Program-made: the position numbers and the translations under genes
In this document: positions 18,675-29,307 of the stretch, one piece after another
Position numbering within the stretch: the first letter of the stretch is position 1
Layout: the number at the start of each line of letters is the position of its first letter
From: Bryobacteraceae bacterium
GTDB taxonomy: Bacteria; Acidobacteriota; Terriglobia; Bryobacterales; Bryobacteraceae
Direction: 5' to 3'
Length of the DNA: 64,000 nucleotides
Assembly: GCA_029975915.1 (NCBI GenBank)
Contig: JARKOC010000177.1
Span: 310,001 to 374,000 of the forward strand
The notes under the pieces: generated by a model
What the model was told of the DNA's origin: nothing
The model's input: only the letters and a program-made list of their open reading frames with translations
Databases searched by the model: none

Positions 18675-19763
18675 ATGAAGCCTCAAATGATCAAAGGCAA
18701 CGAGGCAATCATCAAGAGCGCCGTCCTTGCCGGTTGCCGGGCATACTACGGATACCCCATCACCCCTGCCAGCGAGATCGCCGAAGCTGCCGCCTACTAT
18801 TTCCCACTGACTGGCGGGCATTTTGTCCAGGCTGAAAGCGAAGTCGCCTCCATCAACATGCTCTACGGGGCCGCTGCGGCCGGCATCCGGGCCATGACAG
18901 CTTCGTCCGGTCCCGGCATCAGCCTCATGCAGGAAGGCATCAGCTATCTGGCCGGCGCCGAACTCCCCTGCGTGATCGCCGACATCACCCGCGGCGGACC
19001 CGGTCTGGGCAACATCTATCCCGAGCAAGGCGATTACCGCCAGGTAGTCAAGGTCGGCGGGCACGGCTGCTACCGCGTGCTGGTGCTGGCGCCGAACTCC
19101 GCACAAGAGATGGCCGACCTCACCACGCTCGCCTTCGACTTGGCCGACGAATACCGCACGCCCGTCTTCGTGCTGGCCGACGGCTTCATCGGCCAGATGA
19201 TGGAACCGGTCCGCTTCGCGCCCAAGGTCCACGTTCATGAAACACCCGCCTGGGCCGTCGACGGCACGCGCAATACGAGAAAGAACCTGATCGCCTCGAT
19301 CCAGATCGAAGCCGACGCACTCGAGCAGCATGTACTCAGCCTCGACGCAAAGTACAAGCGGGCCGAGCGCGAGGCTGTCCGTTATGAGGCGTTCATGACG
19401 GACGACGCCGACGTTGTCCTGATGGCCTATGGCATCACCTCGCGGATCTGCAAATCGGTCGTCGAGGAACTCCGGCGCGAAGGCATCAGGGCGGGGCTGC
19501 TGCGGCCCATTACGCTCTACCCCTTCCCCGACGCCAAGATCCGCCAACTGGCCCGCACGGCCAGTCTCTTCATTTGCGTCGAACTCTCCACCGGGCAGAT
19601 GATCGAGGATGTCCGCCTGGCGCTCGAAGGCCGCAAGCCGGTCGAGTTTTACGGACGGTGCGGCGGCAACATCCCGTCGGAGGACGACGTGCTCAACTTC
19701 GTCAAGCAGGCAGTCCGGCGATCAACGCCGGTGATGGTGAGCGAGGAGGTGCTCCATGGCTGA
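18675..19763 (+). CDS. vorB: 2-ketoisovalerate:ferredoxin oxidoreductase, alpha subunit (VorB type)
   Basis: A 362-residue subunit that, with the beta subunit, oxidatively decarboxylates a 2-oxoacid to acyl-CoA and reduces ferredoxin. Family blocks: [71 protein letters not shown] and [16 protein letters not shown]. These match the VorB class (branched-chain oxoacids) better than pyruvate or oxoglutarate versions, by recall rather than search. The 3' end overlaps the beta-gamma gene by eight bases. Substrate use by close relatives varies, so the branched-chain call is tentative. Confidence 0.85.
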   Translation: MKPQMIKGNEAIIKSAVLAGCRAYYGYPITPASEIAEAAAYYFPLTGGHFVQAESEVASINMLYGAAAAGIRAMTASSGPGISLMQEGISYLAGAELPCVIADITRGGPGLGNIYPEQGDYRQVVKVGGHGCYRVLVLAPNSAQEMADLTTLAFDLADEYRTPVFVLADGFIGQMMEPVRFAPKVHVHETPAWAVDGTRNTRKNLIASIQIEADALEQHVLSLDAKYKRAEREAVRYEAFMTDDADVVLMAYGITSRICKSVVEELRREGIRAGLLRPITLYPFPDAKIRQLARTASLFICVELSTGQMIEDVRLALEGRKPVEFYGRCGGNIPSEDDVLNFVKQAVRRSTPVMVSEEVLHG

Positions 19764-21210
19764 GTACAACATTCTCCACGAGAAGGCGCACTGCTTCTAC
19801 CCCGAATACGAACGCAAAGGCGAACTTCACCACCAGACGCACTATTGCCCCGGTTGCGGCCACGGCATCGCCCATAAGTTGATCGCCCAGGCCATCGACC
19901 AGTTGGGCATTCAGGATCGCGTCATCACCGTTTCGCCGGTCGGTTGCGGCGTCTTCGCCTATTACTATCTGGACACCGGCAACATTCAAGCCGCTCACGG
20001 ACGGGCTTCCGCGGTCGCCACCGCCGCCAAGCGGTCACGCCCTGAAGCCATCGTCATTTCCTATCAGGGCGACGGCGACCTGGCTGCCATCGGCACAGCT
20101 GAGATCATCCATGCCGCCAACCGTGGCGAAAACATTACGGTCTTCTTCATCAACAACGGAATCTACGGCATGACCGGGGGCCAGATGGCGCCCACCACGC
20201 CTATTGGCGCGAAGTCCACCACCTCTCCGTTCGGCCGTGACGCTGCCAACGAAGGCTACCCCATCAAGGTCTGCGAACTGCTGTCTACGCTCCAGGCGCC
20301 GGTTTATCTCGAACGCGTCGGTCTCGGCAACACGAAGCAGATTATGGCGGCCAGCCGCGCCGTGAAGAAGGCTCTCAGCAATCAGGTCCAGGGGCTCGGT
20401 TTCTCACTCGTCGAAATCCTCTCGCCCTGCCCCACGATCTGGAAACTGACGCCTGTCAAAGCGGCCGAACGCGTCCGCGAAGAGATGGCCACAGTCTTCC
20501 CGCTCGGCGTTTACAAGGACCGGACCAAGGAAGCCACGCCCCACGCCAAGCCGCATCCCGTGCCACCGCTGGAGAAGATCCCGGAAATTCTCGGGCTGGA
20601 GACCGACGACAAGGCGGAGACCTTGCAAAAGCCGTCGGCTCCGGTGGACTGGCGCATCCGCGTCGCCGGCTTTGGGGGCCAAGGCGTTCTCATGCTCGGC
20701 GAAGTGCTGGCCGAGGCGGGCCTGGACGCTGGGCTGGAAGTCTCCTGGCTGCCGTCGTACGGTCCTGAGATGCGTTCCGGCACATCGAACTGCCACGTCC
20801 GGATCTCAACTCACCCCATCGCCTCGCCGATGGTCACCAAGCCCAACGTCCTGCTGGCGCTCAACGAGCCATCGCTCAAGAAGTTCCTGCCATCGGTCGA
20901 ACCCGGCGGCTGGGTGCTTTACAATGGCGATACGCTTCCCGAGGGCGTCGAGCCCCGCGACGACGTGAATCTCCAGGCCATTCCATTCACTCAACTCGCC
21001 GACAACCTCGGCGAAGCCCGCGCCGGAAACATCGTCACCCTCGGCGCGTTGCTTGAACTCACCGGGATGCTGAAGCAGGAGGCAGTCGACAACGCTCTGG
21101 CGCTGCTGGTGAAGTCGCCGCGCTGGCTCGACATCGACCGCCAGGCGCTCAAGGCGGGCCGCCAAGCCGCGCATCGAAGCGCCGCCGCGCAGGTAGAGGT
21201 CTGCCAGTAA
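19756..21210 (+). CDS. 2-oxoacid:ferredoxin oxidoreductase, fused beta and gamma subunits
   Basis: A 484-residue fusion. Residues 1-280 are the thiamine-diphosphate beta subunit: [14 protein letters not shown], the binding motif GDGD (105-108) leading to NNG (133-135), and [14 protein letters not shown]. From about 299 the gamma domain begins: [20 protein letters not shown], then [20 protein letters not shown]. In most organisms these are separate polypeptides. The linker (about 265-298) is rich in Lys, Pro and Glu. The gene overlaps vorB by eight bases, so the complex needs alpha, this fusion and the ferredoxin subunit. Confidence 0.92.
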   Translation: MAEYNILHEKAHCFYPEYERKGELHHQTHYCPGCGHGIAHKLIAQAIDQLGIQDRVITVSPVGCGVFAYYYLDTGNIQAAHGRASAVATAAKRSRPEAIVISYQGDGDLAAIGTAEIIHAANRGENITVFFINNGIYGMTGGQMAPTTPIGAKSTTSPFGRDAANEGYPIKVCELLSTLQAPVYLERVGLGNTKQIMAASRAVKKALSNQVQGLGFSLVEILSPCPTIWKLTPVKAAERVREEMATVFPLGVYKDRTKEATPHAKPHPVPPLEKIPEILGLETDDKAETLQKPSAPVDWRIRVAGFGGQGVLMLGEVLAEAGLDAGLEVSWLPSYGPEMRSGTSNCHVRISTHPIASPMVTKPNVLLALNEPSLKKFLPSVEPGGWVLYNGDTLPEGVEPRDDVNLQAIPFTQLADNLGEARAGNIVTLGALLELTGMLKQEAVDNALALLVKSPRWLDIDRQALKAGRQAAHRSAAAQVEVCQ

Positions 21211-21266
21211 CGCAGTCGCGAGCGCACGCCGCCGCGCAGCCGATGGTACGATCAGGCTAATCTCCG

Positions 21267-21284
21267 GCCAGTCGCATGACTGGC
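21267..21284 (+). promoter_or_regulatory. Small hairpin just before citramalate synthase start
   Basis: A seven-base stem GCCAGTC/GACTGGC with loop GCAT ends 14 bases before the ATG of the citramalate synthase gene. No clear Shine-Dalgarno sequence is visible between them. It could modulate initiation, but may also be chance. Confidence 0.3.
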
Positions 21285-21298
21285 TGAACTGATCAACT

Positions 21299-22774
21299 AT
21301 GCGTGTCACTATTCTCGATTCCGTCCTGCGTGAAGGCGTGCAAAGCGGCCGGCTGTCGTTCTCGGTCGACGAAAAAATGGCGGTGGCGCGTAAGCTCGAC
21401 CAGTTCGGCGTCGATTACATCGAAGGCGGCTGGCCGGCTTCGGACGCGCACGATGCCGAGTTCTTCCGGCGCGCCCGGCAGATCGAATTTAAACACTCCA
21501 AACTTGTCGCCTTTGGGCCGGTCCACGTCGGTTCGCACTCGCTCGACAGCGATCCTCAACTCGCGGCCCTGGTTGCCGCCGGCACGCCCGCGGTGAGCGT
21601 CTATGTCAACCTTTTGGAGATCGCCGGCGACGGTTCGGTGCAACGCCGGGTCGCCGATTCGGTGGCGTTCTTGAAACGGCACGCCGCTGAAGTAATTTTT
21701 GATGCGGCCAACTTCTTCGAGGCGTACGAGGCCAACCCCCAGGCGGCCCTTGAGGTGGTCTGGGCGGCGCGGGAGAGCGGCGCTCGCCTCGTTGTCCTCT
21801 GCGATTCGCGCGGCCGGACGATGACTCCCCGGTTGGAACTCATCTGCGAACAGGTGATGGCTGCCGCCGGTCCCGATCTGGGCATCCACGCCCACAACGC
21901 CTGCGGACATGGTCTCGCGAATACCTTGGCGGCGGTCCGGCAGGGCTTCACGCACGTTCAGGGAACCGTGAACGGCTACGGCGCGCGCAACGGCGTCGCC
22001 GACCTGGTGGCCGTCCTGGGCAATCTGGCCCGGATGGGCGTAGAGATGTCGTGCAGTGGAGACCCGGAGGTGCTGCGCGAACTATCTGCCTTTGTCGCCG
22101 GTGCGGCGCATGTGCCTGTTGACCCGCAGCAGGCCTTTATCGGCGGCGGCGTCACCCGGAATCCAGCCACCCTCGAGCATTGGATCGAGCACCACGGCTT
22201 CGCCGGCCGCCTCAATCAACGGGCGCGGCGTGAACTCGCCGACAGGGTGCATCAGTTGGAGTTGGAAGGCTACGATTTGGATGCCGCCGATGGCGCCGTA
22301 GAACTGCTCCTGCGCCAGGCCGCGTCGCCCGGCCTGCGCTTCTTCGAGGTGGGTAATTACGCGGTTTCGACGCGCGGCGCCAGCAAGCCGGGCACTCACA
22401 ATATCGCCACGGTCTCGCTGGATTTGGGTGAAAGCGCCGTCACTGCCACCGCCGAGGGCAATGGCCCGATTCATGCCATGGAGCAGGCCCTCCGCCAGTG
22501 TCTTTCACCGGTCTACCCTGCCCTTCAACGGATTCGCCTGGTGAACTACCAGTTGCGCGTCGCCGACCCGCAGCAAGGCTCCGCCGCCAAGGCGCGCGTC
22601 TATCTCGAATGGGAACAAAACGGTTCCCGTTCCACAACGCTCGGCGTCTCGGAAAACCTGCTGGAAGCCAGTTGGCTGGCGCTTGTGGACGGCATACGCC
22701 TCGCACTTCTCCGCCTTTCCGAGAATGATCCGTCCGCAATCGATGCATCGCCGGACTCTTCATGGGCGGTCTAG
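21299..22774 (+). CDS. cimA: (R)-citramalate synthase-like enzyme
   Basis: A 491-residue member of the isopropylmalate/homocitrate/citramalate synthase group. TILDSVLREGVQSGRLSFSV and VDYIEGGWPASD match the citramalate synthase type (TIGR00977-like), which condenses acetyl-CoA with pyruvate to start isoleucine synthesis through 2-oxobutyrate. The metal segment is HAHNACGHGLANTLAAV: both His are present but the usual HND is HNA. A C-terminal LeuA-dimer domain (from about 360) indicates feedback regulation, probably by isoleucine. It lies 88 bases after the oxidoreductase genes on the same strand. That operon consumes branched-chain oxoacids or makes them in reverse, so the pairing is metabolically plausible. 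Confidence 0.85.
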   Translation: MRVTILDSVLREGVQSGRLSFSVDEKMAVARKLDQFGVDYIEGGWPASDAHDAEFFRRARQIEFKHSKLVAFGPVHVGSHSLDSDPQLAALVAAGTPAVSVYVNLLEIAGDGSVQRRVADSVAFLKRHAAEVIFDAANFFEAYEANPQAALEVVWAARESGARLVVLCDSRGRTMTPRLELICEQVMAAAGPDLGIHAHNACGHGLANTLAAVRQGFTHVQGTVNGYGARNGVADLVAVLGNLARMGVEMSCSGDPEVLRELSAFVAGAAHVPVDPQQAFIGGGVTRNPATLEHWIEHHGFAGRLNQRARRELADRVHQLELEGYDLDAADGAVELLLRQAASPGLRFFEVGNYAVSTRGASKPGTHNIATVSLDLGESAVTATAEGNGPIHAMEQALRQCLSPVYPALQRIRLVNYQLRVADPQQGSAAKARVYLEWEQNGSRSTTLGVSENLLEASWLALVDGIRLALLRLSENDPSAIDASPDSSWAV

Positions 22775-22914
22775 CCGCGTCCTTTTGGTGTTCTCCGGCC
22801 GCCAGCATTGTGGGGGAGCGCCTCTGCCGGTGCGGCAAGCTCTCAGCGTGCGAAGGGGTTCAGCCGGCTGCGCCCGTTGAATAGACCTCGCCGCCCGCTT
22901 CGAGGTTCCGGAGG

Positions 22915-22951
22915 GCGGACCCCCTGGTCCGCGGCCGGCCCCCTGGCCGGC
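22915..22951. repeat. Two tandem hairpins with identical CCCT loops
   Basis: GCGGACC-CCCT-GGTCCGC (22915-22932) and GCCGGCC-CCCT-GGCCGGC (22934-22951) each have a perfect seven-base stem and the same four-base loop, with one base between them. The stem sequences differ while loop and geometry are kept, which suggests a repeat family of REP/BIME kind rather than a terminator (no T-run). Confidence 0.7.
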
Positions 22952-23188
22952 AAGCCAAAACAGGGCAGCCCGTCGGACCTGGCCTTCACCGTCTCGGCGC
23001 GGCAACCGCCACACAAGATTTGCACCTATAAGGCGTTCGTATACATGCAGTTGTATTTTTTGGATACATTTTCACCATTTTTTGTTTGCTGTTTCGGGTG
23101 TCCTGTTGTACAGTGTGAGTGAGAGAGTCAACGGTTTTTCTTCTTCCATTCACTCTCGTAGGGGCCACTCCGCCTCATCCTCTTGCCG

Positions 23189-23226
23189 GCCGGCCATCAA
23201 CCTCAAGATGGCCGGCTCACTTTTTT
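23189..23226 (+). terminator. Intrinsic terminator of an unassigned plus-strand transcript
   Basis: A perfect ten-base stem GCCGGCCATC/GATGGCCGGC with loop AACCTCAA, followed by TCAC and six T. The nearest plus-strand gene (cimA) ends 414 bases earlier, so it ends either a long 3' UTR or a small RNA. Confidence 0.82.
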
Positions 23227-23238
23227 GCGGACGCGCCT

Positions 23239-23784
23239 TTAGAGGATGTGGCGGGTGGATTTCGCTTTCAGTTCCCGGATCATGAAGCCGATCCGGATGA
23301 TCCCGTATCCGAGCAGCAGGATCAGTCCGGCGCGGATCACATTGAAGACGCTCCAGGTGGTCACCCAATCGGGCGGTTCCGAGGCCCGGGGCGTCGTCAA
23401 AAAGGGGATGTTCACCAATAGCATGAAGACCAGGAGGACAAGGATCCGTTTGTAACGGTCCGCGAGCGAAGCCGGATCGGTGTGCAGCTCCGGCGCCGAT
23501 GGGTCGCTGGTCTTGAAGTAGTGCCAGCTTCCGAACTGGTAGACGTGCTCCCATCCGGCATCCCGGCACAGGTCGAGATACTCGCGTAATTTCGCGCGTA
23601 TCTCAGTCCGGTAATCGAGCCGGTAGCGCACCTGCGCAGGCTCGTCTCGGCGGAACTTGAATAGGATTCCGCCGCGCACCAAGTGCCACCCCTGGCTCGC
23701 CATCTGCTCCAGCCATTTCTCTTCAGCCGCGGCGTTCCAGGCCGTGAATAACCTGAAACGAGTGATCGTGACGGCCTTGCTCAT
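23239..23784 (-). CDS. DUF2812-type membrane protein paired with PadR
   Basis: A 181-residue protein starting at 23784 (MSKAVTITRFRLFTAW). The first half is the DUF2812 signature: EEKWLEQMASQGWHLVRGG, RYRLDYRT and DLCRDAGWEHVYQFGSWHYF. Two membrane spans follow (ILVLLVFMLLVNIPFL and AGLILLLGYGIIRIGFMI). GGGAG lies seven bases before this ATG; a second ATG at 23790 forms an ATGA overlap with the padR stop but sits too near the same site. DUF2812 proteins occur downstream of PadR regulators in many bacteria; their activity is not known. Probably co-transcribed with and controlled by that regulator. Confidence 0.85.
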   Translation of the reverse strand: MSKAVTITRFRLFTAWNAAAEEKWLEQMASQGWHLVRGGILFKFRRDEPAQVRYRLDYRTEIRAKLREYLDLCRDAGWEHVYQFGSWHYFKTSDPSAPELHTDPASLADRYKRILVLLVFMLLVNIPFLTTPRASEPPDWVTTWSVFNVIRAGLILLLGYGIIRIGFMIRELKAKSTRHIL

Positions 23785-23786
23785 GG

Positions 23787-24125
23787 TCATACTCCCTTTC
23801 CATCTAACAACTTGCGTCCAAGCCGCGCGGCTGCCTCCAGCCGCTCGCATTCCATCTCCACCACACGCCTTCCAAGCGCCGTCAGAACATACTCCTTCCG
23901 CCGCTCGTCGCCCGGCCCGGTCTCGCCGGCGCGGTCGATCAGCTTCTGATCGAGAAGCTTTGTCAACGCGCCATAGAGAGTGCCGGGGCCAAGCTTGGTC
24001 TTGCCTTCGCTCCAAACCGAGACGTCCTGCATGATGGCGTAGCCGTGCTTCGGCGTCGTGAGCGACGCCAGAATCAGAAACGTCGCCTCGGTCAACGGGA
24101 TGAATTTGATTACATCTGTTTGCAT
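23787..24125 (-). CDS. PadR-family transcriptional regulator
   Basis: A 112-residue protein with the short (subfamily 2-like) PadR layout. LTEATFLILASLTTPKHGYAIMQDV and GPGTLYGALTKLLDQKLIDR form the winged helix; ERRKEYVLTALGRRVVEME is the start of the dimerisation helix. PadR members usually repress their own operon and release on ligand or stress. A strong promoter and a double palindrome lie immediately upstream (24141-24195), which strongly suggests autoregulation. The DUF2812 gene follows directly. Confidence 0.92.
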   Translation of the reverse strand: MQTDVIKFIPLTEATFLILASLTTPKHGYAIMQDVSVWSEGKTKLGPGTLYGALTKLLDQKLIDRAGETGPGDERRKEYVLTALGRRVVEMECERLEAAARLGRKLLDGKGV

Positions 24126-24140
24126 CGGACCTCGATAGAT

Positions 24141-24169
24141 CGATATACGCTATATCGTCTAACGATATA
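24141..24169. promoter_or_regulatory. Probable PadR operator: two overlapping palindromes
   Basis: CGATATA-CGC-TATATCG (24141-24157) and TATATCGT-CTA-ACGATATA (24151-24169) are both perfect inverted repeats with three-base spacers and share the middle half-site, giving three half-sites. They lie between the padR promoter and start codon, overlapping the -10 region. Confidence 0.8.
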
Positions 24170-24195
24170 ATGCGCGCAAGCTTGTTTCCTGTCAA
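24167..24195 (-). promoter_or_regulatory. padR promoter
   Basis: On the minus strand TTGACA (24195-24190), a 17-base spacer and CATTAT (24172-24167) form a good sigma-70 promoter. The -10 element lies inside the operator palindrome, so bound regulator would block polymerase. Confidence 0.75.
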
Positions 24196-24230
24196 GAAGA
24201 ATTTGAGGAGTTTACGAGTGTGTCACCTCA

Positions 24231-24279
24231 GACCAGCCAATTCGGCATTGGCTGGTCAATTGGCTGGTCTTGGCTGGTC
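24231..24279. repeat. TTGGCTGGTC repeat cluster
   Basis: Three direct copies of TTGGCTGGTC (24248-24257, 24260-24269, 24270-24279) are preceded by one inverted copy GACCAGCCAA (24231-24240). The inverted and first direct copies form a ten-base stem with a seven-base loop. They sit 60-110 bases upstream of padR, in the 254-base gap before the TIGR03437 gene. Purpose unknown. Confidence 0.65.
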
Positions 24280-24379
24280 GTAGTACCTTCTACCCCATGG
24301 GGATAGAAGACCGTGGAGCAACTGCCAGAGCCCGGCCGGCTTCGCGCCAAGAGACAATAAGTTATTTATTTGCTGTATT

Positions 24380-25252
24380 TTATTGGGACGGAGGTTCGTT
24401 TGGTTGCGATTCCGCAGGCGGCGCCGGCTCCGGTTCCGGCTCGGGTTCGGCTTCCCTCGTCACCAGCTTGACGCCATCCTGACTGTAGAACTGTTCAACA
24501 ACAACCCGGACCTCAGGGTCTTCCAGCCCAGTCTCAGGCATCGTGAACCGGATCTCATAAATTCCTGCGAAGCCTGGCATCACGCCCACGTAAGCCAGCG
24601 CCTCGCCGTGCAACTCGACTTCGCCGATCCGCACCACCACCTTATCGCGCACCCGGACCTCGGCCTCCTTGCGCGGCAGTTCCCGGTATTCCAGCGCCGG
24701 CTCGGTCTGGCCCAATCCTGAGACGTACAGCCTGATCTGCTCGCCAGCCTTGGCTGGACGCGCCCGGTCCACCCATTCAAAGGTCTCCTCGTGGCGCGCT
24801 AGCGCCACGCCCTCTTCGAGCGTAAATAACGCCGGCGCGGCCTCCACCAGGTCCAGTTCCACCTTTGGCCCGGCACGCCCGTTCATCACGAGCCGGACGA
24901 CCACCTTGCCTGGCTCAAACGTCGCCGGGATCAGAAAGTTCACCTGCTCTGGCGACACCATCTCAACCGGGGCGGCCAAGCCGTTCACCGAGACGGTGAC
25001 GCCAGTTCCCGTCAACAGCGTCGGCAGAAGGTTCGTCGTTTCGTCGTCGCTGGGCCGGGCCGTGGTCACCCACGCCAACTCCTTCCCGAAAATGGACATC
25101 AGGGTATTTGGCGCGACGGGTCCGGGCGCGAGTCGGGCAAGTTGGACGACGCCGGCTTCATCGTAGGTAGGCACCCCGGTGGGCGGATCGGCGGCTGCCA
25201 CTGACAGGCAGGCCACGCCCCAAGCCAGCACGCCCGCGGTAAGGCGGGTCAT
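24380..25252 (-). CDS. Secreted TIGR03437-type (Solibacter C-terminal domain) protein
   Basis: A 290-residue protein with a signal peptide (TRLTAGVLAWGVACLSVAAA). The body matches the TIGR03437 pattern known from Solibacter: APNTLMSIFGKELA, then GTGVTVSVNGLAAPVEMVSP, EQVNFLIPATFEPGKVVVRL, and GEQIRLYVSGLGQTEP. This beta-rich domain normally sits at the C-terminus of long secreted proteins; here it forms nearly the whole protein. The C-terminus is a Glu/Pro-rich tail (EPEPEPEPAPP). The function is unknown; it is a good lineage marker. Confidence 0.85.
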   Translation of the reverse strand: MTRLTAGVLAWGVACLSVAAADPPTGVPTYDEAGVVQLARLAPGPVAPNTLMSIFGKELAWVTTARPSDDETTNLLPTLLTGTGVTVSVNGLAAPVEMVSPEQVNFLIPATFEPGKVVVRLVMNGRAGPKVELDLVEAAPALFTLEEGVALARHEETFEWVDRARPAKAGEQIRLYVSGLGQTEPALEYRELPRKEAEVRVRDKVVVRIGEVELHGEALAYVGVMPGFAGIYEIRFTMPETGLEDPEVRVVVEQFYSQDGVKLVTREAEPEPEPEPAPPAESQPNEPPSQ

Positions 25253-25314
25253 GATTTATTCTACGTCCGCAGAATATGTGACCAGCGTCCGCTTGTCGAT
25301 ACCCCTCGCTTCGC

Positions 25315-26325
25315 CTATGGGGTATGCGCGGGCCTGAGCGCCAGCGCCTTACGCGCCGTCGTCGCCAGAGGCAGCGACTCCACGTCCGCGAGGTTCACCC
25401 ATCGGTGGCCCCGCCCGGCCCGCGAAACCGTCGCCTGGAACACCTCGATCGTGTAGTCGTGCCGGGTGATCGAATGCTTGAACTCTCCCAGGCGTTCGCC
25501 GCGCACGGCGTAAGGCAGGTCCCGCTCCTCGGGCAGTTCCCAGAAGCCCTGCAAACGGATCTCTTGAGTTCCGCGTTGTTTCATCAGGATCTGTACTTTG
25601 CCGCCGGACTGCCGCTGGGCCACCAGCAGCGTCAGATGGAGTTTGACGGGATCGCGTTTGCGGCCCTTCAAGGGCAGTTCGGCTTCGCGGCCTGAGGCCC
25701 GCGCCTGGCAATGATCCCGCCAGGGGCAGAGCAGGCATTGGGGATTCTTTGGCAGGCAGACCGTGGCCCCGAGTTCCATCATGGCCTGGTTGAAATCCCC
25801 GGGCCGGGCCGGATCGAGCAGCCGCTGCGCCTCTTCCTTCAGCCGGACCCGCACCGATTGCGCTCCCACGTCGCGGGACTCGGCCGTGAATCGCGCCAGG
25901 ACGCGGATTACATTGCCGTCCAGGACGGCGTGCGGCGCGCCGAAGGCGATGCTGGCGACTGCCGCGGCGGTATAGTCGCCGACGCCGGGCAGTGTGGCGA
26001 TTTCCTCATAGGATGACGGGAAACCGCCCCGTTCGACGATCGCCTTGGCTGCGCGCTGGAGGTTGCGCGCCCGGGCATAGTAGCCAAGCCCGCTCCACAT
26101 GGCGAGGTATTCAGCCTCAGGCGCCGCGGCGAGATCCGCCGGCGTTGGGTAGCGTTCCAGAAACCTCTCGTAGTACGGAATCACGACCGAGACGCGAGTC
26201 TGCTGGAGCATGATTTCGCTCAGCAGGATGCTCCACGGGTCGCGGGTTCGCCGCCAGGGCATGTCTCGCCGGGCCGACTGGAACCATTCCATCAGCAGGC
26301 GCCGGGCCTCGCGCGGGGGGATCAT
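25315..26325 (-). CDS. mutY: A/G-specific adenine DNA glycosylase
   Basis: Removes adenine mispaired with 8-oxoguanine. 336 residues: the catalytic Glu37 lies in SEIMLQQTRV, the helix-hairpin-helix LPGVGDYTAAAVASIAFG ends near residue 129, and the catalytic Asp136 is in VLDGNVIRVLAR. The iron-sulfur loop is C190-x6-C197-x2-C200-x5-C206, complete. The C-terminal third is the Nudix-like 8-oxoG recognition domain (LQGFWELPEE, GEFKHSITRHDY). It starts 40 bases from the divergent uvrA gene, so two DNA repair genes share a promoter region. Confidence 0.96.
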   Translation of the reverse strand: MIPPREARRLLMEWFQSARRDMPWRRTRDPWSILLSEIMLQQTRVSVVIPYYERFLERYPTPADLAAAPEAEYLAMWSGLGYYARARNLQRAAKAIVERGGFPSSYEEIATLPGVGDYTAAAVASIAFGAPHAVLDGNVIRVLARFTAESRDVGAQSVRVRLKEEAQRLLDPARPGDFNQAMMELGATVCLPKNPQCLLCPWRDHCQARASGREAELPLKGRKRDPVKLHLTLLVAQRQSGGKVQILMKQRGTQEIRLQGFWELPEERDLPYAVRGERLGEFKHSITRHDYTIEVFQATVSRAGRGHRWVNLADVESLPLATTARKALALRPAHTP

Positions 26326-26365
26326 AGGCGGATTGGTACAATCTTAAAGGATTCCCCGTCACCGC

Positions 26366-29197
<2,832 letters not shown>

Positions 29198-29307
29198 AAG
29201 GCAATTCCCCCATGCCACGAGCCGCTTTGAGGCGGCGGGTCTCGACACGAGTGCCTGCGCCACTGCGCGCCGCTCGGGATAGTAATGCGGGCAAGGAGGA
29301 GTCCACT

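Larger units (their letters stand above)
22775..23238. other. 464-base noncoding region
   Basis: No convincing gene. From left to right it holds GC-rich sequence with paired hairpins (22915-22951), then an AT-rich stretch around 23025-23110 unlike the surroundings, and a strong plus-strand terminator at 23189-23226. A 104-codon reading frame at 22808-23122 has no domain, no ribosome-binding site and poor composition. Confidence 0.6.

Noticed and set aside
18153..19547. Minus-strand 464-codon frame opposite ferredoxin and vorB genes
   Set aside because: High-GC shadow; the plus strand carries complete family motifs.
22808..23122. Plus-strand 104-codon frame in the intergenic region
   Set aside because: No ribosome-binding site, no similarity, crosses the hairpin repeats and an AT-rich stretch.
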